In this document: piece by piece, positions 36,679 to 48,210 of the stretch
Layout: every line of letters starts with the position of its first letter
Position numbering within the stretch: the stretch's first letter is position 1
Source: Hymenoscyphus infarciens
Taxonomy: Eukaryota > Ascomycota > Leotiomycetes > Helotiales > Helotiaceae
Direction of reading: 5' to 3'
NCBI GenBank assembly: GCA_001414345.1
Contig: LLCB01000066.1
Coordinates: 153,485 to 217,484, forward strand
Length of the DNA stretch: 64,000 nt
Program-made: the position numbers and the translations under genes
The notes under the pieces: model-generated
Told to the model about the DNA's origin: nothing
Database searches by the model: none
Seen by the model: only the letters and a program-made list of their open reading frames with translations

Positions 36679-37595
36679 TGGTTGGAGTGGTTGGAGTAGT
36701 TGGAGAGGTTGGAGTGGTGGTGCAGCACATGGCGGGGGGCGGAGTCGTGGGGAGAATGGGATTGGAATGACACTGACACTGACACCTGCAGCTGGGGTAT
36801 TCTGTCCACAGGGTCTGGGAGGGGAGTACTCGAAGGCTGCTACACCACAGAACGATGCATAGATGCTGCGACTTCCACATCTAGAAGGTTGATATCCTCA
36901 AACCCAATCTACGTCTTCTTTCCTCAACTCCATTCTCCCGTCACTACCTACGCACAATCCGGATCCAATTAGCAACACCAATTCTTGATATCAGGGCATC
37001 CGATATGCAGGACGAGATGCTTACAACATGTTGCCTACAGCCTTTCCCTCTGTATTATCTCATCGCACCGGATGTACAGCAGCAATTCCGGTGTGGATTT
37101 GCAGCAAAGAGGTTACCGAGTACAATACAGAGCCACGAACGGCTTCCTACCTCATATACACCGAATCCATCGTCAGCTCTGCAATTCCCGTGTATCTTCG
37201 CGTATGGATGAATTCCGTACACGACACCTGCCCGCCTCGAAGAACTCAGCCTTCTCCAGTCGGCGTGAGTCACAAGTTACAACTACCCTCCTCTCCCGTC
37301 GCTCCACCCAAACCACCATAATATAGTTGGAAACCCCCAGTTTCATCGTCTTCTTCAAGCAATTGAAATCCGCCTGCCTCTCGAGCACAATCACCAGTGT
37401 CATTTTCGACACCGATTTCATCAATACGAGGATACGTCAACGTCAGCAACCTGGCAAAACAAGTACAATTTGATTGGTGTTAAGCAGTTCGTACCCTAGC
37501 GTCCATACATAGGGCTGGTGACAAGGCGTGCAGGCGAACAGGCAACAGTTGGTACTTACTACTTTACCCGGTCGTGGGAACCTGGAGAAAAATTC
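36679..37595. other. Region between the divergent BTB and RNA cyclase genes
   Basis: Likely holds both 5' regions and perhaps a first exon of the BTB gene (near 36786-36809, minus). Short overlapping frames at 36985-37430 on both strands have no family resemblance. Confidence 0.45.
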
Positions 37596-38989
37596 ATGGG
37601 AAATCGAACAGAGCCTCAAAGGGCGGTCAAACTGGATGGCCGCAAAGGAGAAGGTGGAGGTCAACTGGTCAGGGTTGCGATAACTTTGGCGGCCATAACA
37701 GGGACGCCTATTGTCATTGAAAATGTACGAGCAAACAGAGAACGAGGAGGTCGTGGTGGAGGTAAGCATTTTTCTCCTTGCTCTGTCGGGAAAATCAACT
37801 GCGTTTTGATTCATTCGTCCTAGCCTGTTTTGTGCAATAGTTGCGATTTTATATGATGATCATACAAATTGTACGTCGATCATCCGGGCCGAGAAACTAT
37901 ACTGATCTTCCGCCCATAGGCCTCAAAGCACAACATGTTGCCTGCATGAAATGTTTAGCAGATGCTACAAACGCAGATGTAAAAAACTGCTTCGTGGGGA
38001 GCAAAACTATAGAGTTTCGAGCAACATCGTCACCGTCGCAAATCGTCAACCGGAGCATCAGGATCAAATCGGATTCTGCGGGGAGCATTATGCTCGTTTT
38101 CCAAGCCCTTCTCCCGTTCCTACTACACGCCAGTAACCAGGAATGTACCCCTATCACACTTGCCATCGAGGGTGGGACTAACGTCAGCTTTTCCCCTTCT
38201 TTCGAGTATATCGATCAAGTATTGCTACCGTCACTTGAGAGGTTTGGGGTGAAAGTGGAACGACAGTTGGAGTCTCGAGGATGGTCCCACGGCAGCAGAC
38301 AAATAGGTAGCGCCAGGTTCAAGATCGATCCTATTCCTATGGGGAAATCTCTCTCGCCTCCGGACTGGCCAACAGAACGAGGTGACATTACCAGAATTGA
38401 CATTTCCATAATCTTACCCTCGGCAATGCATGCACCAATGAAGAAAGCAACACTATTCGAGCTAGGGACCGCATTTCCAGAAGTCGATGCAGAATTCTTG
38501 GTTGTGGAAGATAGCAGGCATAATGCTCGTCTCTACACGCTTCTGGTTGCCCATACTTCGACGGGTTTGCGCTTCGGTTGCGATTGGCTGTACGATAGGT
38601 CCTCGAAGAATAAATCGTCGGAAAACCTCAGTATTGAAATCGCACGGAAAGTTGTCAGCGGCCTAGACCATGAAGTTCGAAAAGGTGGCTTGGTGGATGA
38701 ATATCTTCATGATCAGCTGATTGTTTTTCAAGCTCTTGCGGAAGGAAAATCTATTATTCCTGGCTCAGCAGATACAGCAAATTCAAGCCGAGCGCGGGTA
38801 GAGAGGACCGACGAACCATTTGGAGACGGCAGCACTCATACTACAACCGCCAGATGGGTCACGAGCCAGTTGTTGCCAAATCTGAAATGGATTGACAAAG
38901 GCAGAGTGTGCGAAGGAGCAGGCTGGGTAAGTGAGGAAGAAGAGGTTGAAGATGTTGAGGAGGCGATTTCCACGATCCACATTACATGA
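37596..38989 (+). CDS. RTCA: RNA 3'-terminal phosphate cyclase
   Basis: Converts an RNA 3'-phosphate to a 2',3'-cyclic phosphate with ATP via a covalent histidine-AMP intermediate. Exons 37596-37761 and 37920-38989 give 411 residues. LDGRKGEGGGQLVRVAITLA at the N-terminus is the family signature (D-G-x-x-G-E-G-G-G-Q). GLKAQHVACMKCLADATNA follows the intron. DEYLHDQLIVFQALAEG and the C-terminal THTTTARWVTSQLLP match the eukaryotic branch; the His in THTTTA is at the place expected for the adenylylated residue. An in-frame GTG/ATG-like extension upstream (to 37518) is possible, but 37596 sits directly before the domain. The 158-nt intron is long for this window. Confidence 0.92.
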
Positions 38990-39310
38990 GCAATGCTACC
39001 AACTCGCGGAAATTATTGAAGGCATCTCGCCTCAGACAAACAGAAATTATACAGGCTCGTATATGCAGCTAGATCCACGGTCCCTTGATCCAGACCCGTC
39101 AATGAGTAACCGGAAACATCTCATGAACGATATTATTTTCCGTTCCGAGGCTTGACCATATCCATCCACGACTCAGCAATACCCATCACGGAAAGGAAGT
39201 TGTTGGTGCCGATGTGTTAAAACCAGTGACACGGTGCCAATGCCACTCAGTTCTCGTGCCTAGGTATTCTTCTAGCTTGCGGCGATTTTAAGCTTAAAGA
39301 ATTGATGGTA

Positions 39311-39405
39311 CTATCCCCCCCCCTGAATAAAATGTAGAGTGCACAGACATTTAGTATGGCACAGCGGCCGTGCGCTTACATTTTATTTAGGGGGGGGGGG
39401 GATAG
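39311..39405. mobile_element. G/C-tract hairpin MITE, copy 2
   Basis: CTATCCCCC start, GGGGATAG end, TA on both sides (39309-39310 and 39406-39407). The inner arms AATAAAATGTA and TACATTTTATT pair. Confidence 0.9.
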
Positions 39406-39810
39406 TATTCGGCCGGGGATTACCCCCTCAACACCTTTCCGTATACGGTTAGTCGCCACGTTGCAAGTAGAAGTTATTCCTCTTTTGGGTATGCTTAAAG
39501 TTTAGCGAGGCCCGTGTTCATTTTGGTGTTTCGACTTAGCTCTGAGCTAGGATAGAGCTTCCAAACACTGGTCTGCTTGCTGTCAGTTTCGATTCTCTTT
39601 CTGTGCTCTGCCATTATAAACAGAGAAAATACTTTCTGTACAGTATGATTAAAGCTAAAAAGATGCTTGAAGCTTCACGGCGACTTTGTAATTTCATTCT
39701 TTTTGTTCTCCTCTTCTCCTTTCTTTCAACGAGGTCGAGCTTGTTGAATTCGAAGATTGTGAGCTATTCCCCCTCTTTCCGGAGCTTATTGAAATACCGG
39801 GATACAGGTA

Positions 39811-39901
39811 CTACCCCCCCCCCTAATTACATTGTACGCGCACGGTCGTTTTAGTGTGGCAGATGTCTGTGCGCATACAATGTAATTAGGGGGGGGGATA
39901 G
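39811..39901. mobile_element. G/C-tract hairpin MITE, copy 3 (diverged, interior inverted)
   Basis: CTACCCCC start and GGGGGATAG end, with flanking TA (39809-39810 and 39902-39903). Inner arms are TAATTACATTGTA/TACAATGTAATTA. Its centre resembles the reverse complement of the other copies. Confidence 0.85.
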
Positions 39902-40300
39902 TAGCGTGGGCTGTGTTGTGTTGTGGTGTTTTGGAGGGGTCCCTACGGGGAGGTGGGGCGTATCAAACTCCCGCATTGACGGTGTCTCGCTTTCTACCAT
40001 TTCCTGACTAATGAAAACGATTGTCTGAATTCTTCGGGACTCGAGTAGACGTCGATTCAACCTGCATTGACCTTGCCGGAATTCTTCTGCTCCAGATATT
40101 GTTGAAGGAGGCAGTGGCGGGGTGACTGGTACTTTAACCAGGTTCGCGCGAGCATGCGGGGAATGAGCACACTCAATGTTCACAGCAGTTACGATTTCTT
40201 TGAACTTCCTTATTATTCTCTTAATGATATCTTGAAGCTTCTTTCCCAAGTCTAATTTGTTGAAGTTCTCCCATAAAATTGCGACCTGTGGCGTAGGCAA
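39851..40300 (-). other. Open frame of unknown status, 149 codons
   Basis: Reads FNKLDLGKKLQDIIKRIIRK and a charged middle section, fairly protein-like, then runs into hairpin copy 3, which supplies the last ~17 codons and the stop. It may be a real lineage-specific gene truncated by the insertion, a remnant, or chance. No domain recognised. Confidence 0.25.
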
Positions 40301-41068
40301 CTCAATGAGTAGCTAGATGCCCGGTTGTTCTGATAGACGGGTTCGCATTGACCATGTCGGGTTTCCTCGATCCGCACCATCCTGGAGGTTGATCCGATCT
40401 TGGCCAAAGCTTGGCTGTCACTGCCACTGGTTTCAACGCAGTGTCATTGTTTTAAGCATTCACTAGAAGATCTTCTTGTGCTTTCATTGGTGGCATATCC
40501 ATCCCCTGTGAGAAACTAGCTCCCGTCATACTTACCGAGACATGCAAAGTTCGTGTCTCTTGTCATCGTTTTGAGCCTCAGCTTGAGCTGTGCTTGAAAT
40601 CCTCCTTTCATTCGATTGGTCCATTTTATCCTATCCTTGGACAGATCTCGTGTCCCGTAGAACCAGTCGCTGCTGTGTTTCTTCAGAAATTTCTGCAAAT
40701 GAGAGCATCTGCCAAGTAAACACCTCGTTTGAGGAAGAGCATAGCATCGGGCTTTACTGAATGGGGAAAGGGACCGTTTCTTTTTCGAAACTGGATCGAT
40801 ACTACTCAGGTACGGCAGAGAGGCAAACGGAAAGGTTTTGATTCCGGGAGCATCTAGTCTTGCCACTAACAGAAGAAAGGAGGAAGAGTGGGAAGGGCCA
40901 GATAGTATAAGTATATCCCATCGCACGCCATGGTATTTGCCTTTCCACTCATCATCAGCTTCATCTTCATCCACTTTCAGCATTCTTCATTCTCTTCTTC
41001 TATTTTTATATTCTTAATTTATATTTTTAGGACTTTGCAGGCCACTGTCCATTTTTAAATCCTTCACT

Positions 41069-41868
41069 ATGCAGTTCAAATCATCCGTCATTGTCCTTGC
41101 CGCAATTGCTGAGCTTGTTGCTGGCCATGGAGCTATCATTAAGGCCGTAGGAGACATGGGAGGGATGGGCACAGCTCTCGGTGGTAAGTTGTTGGTGTTC
41201 TCGCATGCCACATTTACTTCTCTTCTCGGCTCAACTCACTAACACGATCACAGTTGACCCAGCTACCCCACGTGATGGATCCAAGAGAAACCCAGATCAA
41301 CAAGATTCCACCCGATTCAAGAACGCCGCCGCTGATGCTTGCGGAGAGACCCTCGGAGGTGGAACCAACGACCCAGCAACACAACTCCCACAACAGCTTG
41401 CCGTCAACCCAACCTTGCCCCAGGTCTCCGCGGGTGGAATGGTCATGATGACTCTCCACCAAGTCAACGGTGACGGAGCTGGACCATACACTTGCATGAT
41501 TGACCCCACCGGTACCGGAACCCAATGGACCAACATGCAAGTCGCTACCAACGTCCCAGGCACCAACTCTCGATCAAAGGCCAAGGCAACCGACTTCCCC
41601 CTCACCGCAAAGGTCGCTGCCGACCAGACTTGCACTGGTACCGCTGGTGATCAGACTGGTGTCTGCATGGTTAGATGTAACAATGATGCCAGTAAGTTCA
41701 TCCCTTCGCTCATATTTCACCTCGCATGACTAACACTTTCTTTCAGACGCTGGTCCATTCGGAGGATGTGTTGCAGTCCAAATGGTCGCTGGTGGTGCCG
41801 GTAACACGACCGCAGGCGCCACTGCTGCCACCGCTGCCACCAAGCGCGCTGTTGAGTTCATCTCATAG
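41069..41868 (+). CDS. Egh16-like secreted protein (gEgh16/MAS family)
   Basis: Exons 41069-41183, 41254-41691 and 41747-41868 give 224 residues. Residues 1-19 are a clear signal peptide (MQFKSSVIVLAAIAELVAG). The mature protein begins HGAIIKAVGDMGG, then GVDPATPRDG, CGETLGGG, VMMTLHQVNGDGAGPYTCMID, and Cys-containing CMVRCNNDANAGPFGGC, all typical of the Egh16-like family, whose members are expressed during appressorium formation in several plant-associated fungi. The C-terminus is a short Ala/Thr tail. Function at the molecular level is unknown. If cleavage is after Gly19, the mature N-terminus is His. Confidence 0.9.
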
Positions 41869-43023
41869 TGGACTTATCTCTCCTCTCAGTCCCTGGGCTT
41901 GGGTGATGTGGTGTCTACAACGTAGGCACTACTTAAGCTGCTCGGACTCGGTTTTTGGTTGGCTTGTGGGATGATTTCTTTTTTTTGTTAATGTTGTTGT
42001 GGTTTACAATACCAATCTGAGCTTATGCTTTTGATGAGTCGGGGATGGAAGTTGAAATGTGGATGATGAGAGTTGTTGGCAAAATGGTGGCGGAGGATAA
42101 ATAGGGGGTGGCAAATTTAACTTTCATTTTTTGTAATGGTTCCATATCTGCTTATTGTGTTGGTGAGTGAGTTCAATCGGAATGACGAGTGCATGATTCG
42201 TCATTGCATGCATCTTAATGCTCAGGCACTCTCGCGGTAGACGATAAAAAGCCCGAGTGCCTCCTTACCAAGCGGGTAACTCAAGGTAAAGAATCTAAAT
42301 ACTTGGGACGTTTTCGACACTTAACCCATGCAGCTTAGAACAGTGTTTCAAACTCTTTAGGGTTTGTTTGAGCGAACTCTCTCCTGACTTCCATATTTCC
42401 TTCTCGCCCAGCACATGCGAATATAAATGGGGTGTTTTTGGTAGTACTAAACCTTGAGTAGCTATCGCTCCACCACCTGTTGCCCCCGCTTTCTGTGTTA
42501 GAGAATCTGCTTTGGTAGTTCAATTGTCCCCTTGTTCTTGGTTTTCATTGTGATGTTTGAGCTGACCTTGGATTTGGTTCCTAGGCGCTAAGCGAGGTTG
42601 TCCTCAATACAAGAGTCTCAGGACTTCCAAGATCAATTACGATTCCAACAATGCCCAGTGTGGATACTACAAGAGGTAAAAGGCTGCAAACGTAAATTCT
42701 TCTCTCTTTCGTCTTTGTCTTCTTTCAACCACTTGGGAATCCTCAGAGGTTGTTACCCACTAAGTAACAATCACAATAAAGAAAGCGGGGTAATTATTTT
42801 CTTTGTATTTCGCCACTCAGAGCGAAGTTAGTGGATCTCTTTGTTCTATTGCTTTGTGTAAGTATTTTAGTTATCATCATCAGCTGGGGATTTATGAGGA
42901 ATTTTCATCGTCATCTTCTCTTTAAGTCGGTCTTGCCCTGGAAAAGATATCTTCTTCGTTTCCGGGGAAAGATGAGTGCGAAGGATACAAAAATTGAGTG
43001 AAGAAACCAATAAATCATTCAAA
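41869..43023. other. Intergenic region, nothing recognised
   Basis: About 1.15 kb. Short frames only. The last ~250 bp form the upstream region of the 968-aa gene. Confidence 0.5.
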
Positions 43024-46000
43024 ATGTCGGCGGTAAGATAAATGAACCTATGTCCAAGACTTTACGAGCCTGACTTGCTGTAGGACCAATTAAGGGACTT
43101 TTACAATGGAAGGGTGGGTAGGCACCGGAGTTGAGAAACAAGAATTCTCAACATAGCTGACCAATATAACCAATTAGCAACGAGATTCTCTGGATATCGA
43201 TGAAGGAACAGGGCAGGTCATCGAGGCTCCAAAACTTAGGGTAAGTCTCTGATGCATCTGTTGATCATCATTCCATAGATGTGTTTCCTAACAAGGGGAC
43301 AGAAGAAGCAAACCAAGAAGCAAAGAGATCGAAGAAACGATGCAAAAAATCAAACAGCACGCAGGATACGAGACAAGAAATATCCACTGAGAGAGGAAAG
43401 ACTTGCATTCGACAATTCCAATATAAACATATATGGCCATGGTAGACGTAAACAAGGCAGCAAGAAGAAAGTCCTAGGAACAAGAACCTCGGGAGTGAGA
43501 ACCTCGGGAGTGAGAACCTCAGGAGGAGGAGCCTCATCAATAGGAGCCACAGGAGCAAGAACCTCCGGAAATGCACAAGCACGCACAAGATGGGTACCAG
43601 TAAAACTTACGCCAGAGGAGGAACGGGATAAAAACCATGCACCAATGTACATGGAGGGAAAGCTCGCGAAACAGGACTTATTGTATCCTTGGTTGCTCAT
43701 GGGACTGTTACCTTTGTTCACTGATGGTGGGGGCGCAAAATGCGGAATGTATGCTGTTTATGGAAGTTACAAGGAAGCATGTAGACTCCTCGGGCTGCTA
43801 GATAAATTAGTAGTACCACTGCAGTCAGAGAACGACGATGGGAACGACGATGGGAGCGATGATGGGAACGATGATGACAATGTCCCCACTAGGGACATTG
43901 AAATCCGAGACTTTGAGGCTCTTCTAGACAGTGACGAATATGCCGCGGGAGCGCTAGAAATAGCGACACGAGCTGATTCCAATGAAGAAGAGCTTCGACA
44001 GGCTACGCGAAAAGAGTGGCTACAAATCGAACAACTGGGTTTGCTACTTAAGTTGGCCAATGAAAAGTGGAAAACCGAGTTTGACCTTGGATACGTTAGT
44101 CAAGGCTTCCAATATAGATATGATGACAGTACAGGGGGGTGGGATAAAACCTATGGCGTGGAGACCTCGTGTGTCATTGGGAGCCGTCGGTATCCCTACA
44201 ACCGACCAATGATCTTCATTTGGAATAATAACGCAGATAACAGAAGTAAACACCATCCTGACTCGGCGCCTCCACATTGGGAGCAGTTTGGAATACCTCC
44301 TGCAAATATTGATCCAGTCGATTTGCAAGCTCGTAAGGAGAGGGTCGACAACTGGGGTATTGGTAGAAATATTCGACAGTGGTCCAATAGCAGGCGCGTA
44401 TATTATGCCAACACTGACCAACCACCGAATCTCAATATAGAAGGTTGGCCAGAACACAATGCACCGCTGCCAGGCCTCCCTGTTAGACAAGGACATTTTC
44501 TGACAAGAGTCGACTTTCCTAATAATATCAAAGAGCAGTTAAGAAATAGAGATATCAATATTACTTTGGAGGGCGATGATGTCGATCCAGAGGACCCAGA
44601 TAAAATTTACTTAATGTAAGCAAAACCACGGATCCGAAGAAACTCGTTCGTTAATTTAATTTGTAGGCGATTGTCTGGGGCTGATGAGCTTCCTAATGAA
44701 GCTGGAGTTATCCCCCGGGGGGTGATGCCAGCTACTTCATGTACCAGGATCAACATAAATATTCCCGACGGCAGTCTCCCCAGGGTGGTCAACCGATGGC
44801 CACAGCAGTGGGAATTTGGTTATAATCTAACAGGAAGAGCTGAGTTTTTGCAACAACAACATGGCCGTTTCACAGACCAAGTTATTCGGAGCCTTATGAA
44901 TGCAACGCTACTTCCTCGCATCCGGGCAGTTTTATTCCTGGCGCATTGTCGAAGTCTCGCCCAAGCAGTAAATAGCTGGACTAGAGGTGATATGGTAGTT
45001 TACCATAAGGGGCAGACAGACTTTAAAGGTAATATGCAGACGAAAATGAGACATCTCGCGCGAGAAGATACTATGGAGCTGCTTTCAACTTCCCAAGGGA
45101 CGCTCCCAACTTCCACAACTACGCAAGATGCAACAGAAAATTTGCCAACTAAACGTGGGATAAAAAGAAAGAGGAGGTCAGACAGGCCATTCGCAAAGCG
45201 AAAATTGACCCGAGTTGACCGTTTCAAAACATCAGCGGGGGACATAGAAGAATGTACCCCTAAGACAGAGGAAAAAGTTAGAATGTACCGTGTAATCCCC
45301 GGACACGACAAAATCGGTAGAGAGATTCCACTGGTGCCAATTGGCGATTTCGCAGTGGAATTCGGCGAACTCCTCTTGGATTGCCGTACTCCACGCGAGG
45401 GCGATATTGTGGAATTGAAGAAACTTAATGGGAAAATAGGACGGGTTCGGGCTCCCTTTTTGCAATTTTTAGGGCCCAACCCATTCAGATTCAACTACAA
45501 CCCCCCCACGGATTTGGTCCCCCGGACTCAATACCACACAAGTATGCACCTGATGGAGAAAAGGTTTACGTCTGATCGGCAAGCCAGAGATTGGGTAGAA
45601 GCTTTCAAGGTCCAAAAAATCCCACGGCAAGTTAGCTATTGGAACATTTTTATGATGCTCCAATATGTCATACACCAAGCTCTTCCGCTTTGCAGAGTGT
45701 TGGAGGGAAAACCGGAAGTCCCGGGGAGGCCCGATTGCCCTGGCTGGGCAGCCTTTGAAAAGGACGAAATATTGAGATTTGAGGTCCGAGTTGAGGGCTT
45801 CAGAACCATATGGATTGCGTATGATGTTGAAGGAAAAGAAACGAGAATACGTCAAAATAATTTCATAAATCTGAGATGGATGTGGCCATATGGGATTTCG
45901 TGGGCCCGCCGGGAGGGCAAGTTCTCTCTAGCAGCTATCATTGGGATTCATTTGAAAAAGCTTATACGGTATTTCAAAGAAGTAGAACTTCAAAGGCTAT

Positions 46001-46134
46001 TAGAGGAACTGCGTTACAGCGAAAAACGTGTCGCAGAGCTGCAAAAACTTCAGGGGCCGTTGCCGAAGCGGCGTCAGAGGCCCGTAGTTGAGAATAACCC
46101 AGAGCACAGTAGAGCGATAGCGGCAGCTGCATGA
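43024..46134 (+). CDS. Unrecognised 968-residue protein with tiny 5' exons
   Basis: Exons 43024-43032 (9 nt), 43084-43113, 43178-43240, 43279-44615 and 44667-46134. All introns are GT-AG, the first three junctions are phase 0, and the total is exactly 969 codons. Protein order: short acidic start (MSADQLRDFYNGR), a Lys/Arg-rich stretch, TSGVRTSG repeats near residue 105, a segment DGGGAKCGMYAVYGSYKEA, an Asp-rich loop (DDGNDDGSDDGND), a region with IFIWNNNADN and HHPDSAPPHWEQFG, a basic patch (KRGIKRKRRSDRPFAKRK) that could be a nuclear signal, and a C-terminal coiled-coil-like helix (VELQRLLEELRYSEKRVAELQ). The Cys in AKCGMYA followed by a late HW is reminiscent of OTU-like cysteine proteases, but this is speculation. 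I do not recognise the family. Confidence 0.75.
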
Positions 46135-46561
46135 GGACCATTGTTTTAATTCGTTTCGTGAGTCGCGCAGGCAAAGAGGGGATGGAACACGGCTTGCTCA
46201 TTGGAGTTATTAGCGTGCCCAAGTTCTATTGATGGGTTGATGGCGTTTTTCTGTTTTCAATTACAAACTATAAAATATTTAAACCCTTTTGATCTCCTAA
46301 ATTCTTGTAGTTTACTTATGAACACAAAATACGAAAGGTTGTACTCGGCGAAGTATCTACTATTAGAAGTCAGCGGAGAGAAAGATAATAATTTGCAATT
46401 TTTGGTTCTCTATCTTGTACGTACACTTTCATAAGAATACATTTCCACCCCTCCTAGTCCTTCACTGGTAAATCCATCCCCCAGTGTTCGTGACAGAGCT
46501 ACCTATCAATAGACTCTTCTAGTCAACTATGATGGTACCCCAGTTATCGCTCTACTACCTA
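46135..46561. other. Convergent intergenic region, nothing recognised
   Basis: 427 bp between the 3' ends of the 968-aa gene and the Zn2Cys6 gene. AT-rich, no repeat or gene. Confidence 0.6.
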
Positions 46562-48210
46562 TTAATCTCGAACGATCTTTGCCCAATATTCCCAGTTGCC
46601 CCCTTCACCTGTCACATCTGGAATTGATGCATTCAGTCCATCGTCCGGGGTTGTACTGCCTCCATCAGCGGTCTGGGGTCTTGGATGCGCTTTGCCTAAC
46701 AGGCCCAATGCCCTTTTCTTGATTCCTTGGTCCACACAATTTCTTGCAATTATTGCAAGTGAAGGCCAAACTCTTGAGTCGAAAAGCGTCATCCGTAGAG
46801 ATCTGTTAGAGTCTTTGTGATTCCTGCATTCTAGTATAAGCCAGTCACCAACATCTATCAGTTCGGTGAAGGTGGCCAAAGGTGGTTCTTCCTGGGGCTG
46901 TGAACCTTCCCATAACCAAACAACGGCGGATAAATAGAGCAGTCGCATGATGCCAATTTCGTGCTGTTCTGGCACAGTGAAGACGTCTCCAGACGTTTTG
47001 ATAAAGCGATCGAATTTAGTTGACCATGTTTCCAGCTCCTTTTCGATGGATTTCTCTTCCTTTTCCAATTCAACCTTCCTCGAAACAGCATCCGGATCTT
47101 CGCCAACGATAGCACTGCGACGTGCGAGACGTAACCCGTCTGTGGCGATTGTTTCTATCGTTTTACGAGCAGAAGCGAGATCGCTAAAATCCGTGAGAGA
47201 CGAAGTAGAACAATTGTCATTTGCGCCTTCTTTTTCTTCGATCGGAGCTTGGTGGCCCATCGAATCAAAGATAGTAAACAGGTTAGATTCTAGAGATCCC
47301 GCTAGAGTTGGTCTGTCAACCCGGTATCTTCTTTTCAAAATTGCATGCCCAGATTGAAGATGGGCTATAGAAGTCGCGACATTGCCCCACAGAAAATCGA
47401 CAATGATGTATACAACACAGCAAATTAACGCAAGCTCTTCAGCCCCTTCTTGTCTACTAGAAAGAAGCCTTGCCAATATGGAGATAGATTTGTAGTAGTG
47501 CAAAAGAGCGAAGTTTTTGCGGCCATCCACCAAGGACTTCTCCATTCTTGGATCGTTTGGAATCTCATCTCGTACAATTGCCATATTCTCATGAGTGGCC
47601 GCTAAAGCAATCATTGCATGTCGTATTACTGGCTCGTAGTATCCCGTTCGTGGAACATGCGTGTCCCAAAAATTCCCTCCATGCCATGGAGTCATGACTC
47701 CTGTGCTATGCTTTACAAACAAATCCAGGAAACGGACTTCTTTTGGACTCAGATCAGGGAATTGTGATAAACCACTTCTGAATTTGGTTTGAGAAGCCAT
47801 CTTCACGAGTGTCGATAATGTTATCGTGGGGCTGCTCGGCGTTTTTTCGACCTGCTTTCCTTTTTCGCGAGGCTTCCACGATTGTGGGGTTGGATAGCCA
47901 TCGCAGTTCCGGCCGGTAGAAGTGCATCGATCGCATGCTAGATAAATCTGGTCAGCAACCTGTATTGTTTTAAAGATGGGCGGAAAATAGGAAAGTATAG
48001 ATTGACGGCAGTCATTCTTACCTGGCTTTTTCTCATCACACTTTATGCGACGGGTTCTATGTTGAGGTTAGACTTCCTCAAAATGTACAGATCTCTTTTT
48101 GAAACTTACTTGCAAGTAGCACAGCCAGTCCTAACTTTCGACTTACTACCTACAAAGAACTTGAAGACTGGGGCTTTTTTGGTAGCTGCTTTTGGACTTG
48201 CGTCTGTCAT
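46562..48210 (-). CDS. Zn2Cys6 fungal transcription factor
   Basis: Three exons (48210-48110, 48056-48022 and 47937-46562) give 503 residues. The zinc cluster is split by two introns and assembles as CATCKTRRIKC, DEKKPAC, DRC, TSTGRNC, fitting C-x2-C-x6-C-x6-C-x2-C-x6-C at residues about 32-60. A linker leads to a fungal-specific regulatory region that starts LSPKEVRFLDLFVKHS and contains GYYEPVIRHAMIALAATHE, as in many regulators with the DUF3468-like C-terminal region. A GEGGNWEYWAK motif closes the protein. The start ATG is at 48210; the long frame alone (from 47806) would miss the DNA-binding domain. Target genes unknown. Confidence 0.9.

Larger units (their letters stand above)
38990..41068. 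other. Intergenic region with two hairpin MITEs
   Basis: About 2 kb between the RNA cyclase and Egh16-like genes. It has two hairpin copies, a minus-strand open frame at 39851-40300 and another at 40516-40983. Neither frame resembles a known family. Confidence 0.5.

Noticed and set aside
40516..40983. 155-codon minus-strand frame starting MLKVDEDEADDEW
   Set aside because: No recognised family and no consistent partner exon; may be a remnant but cannot be supported.
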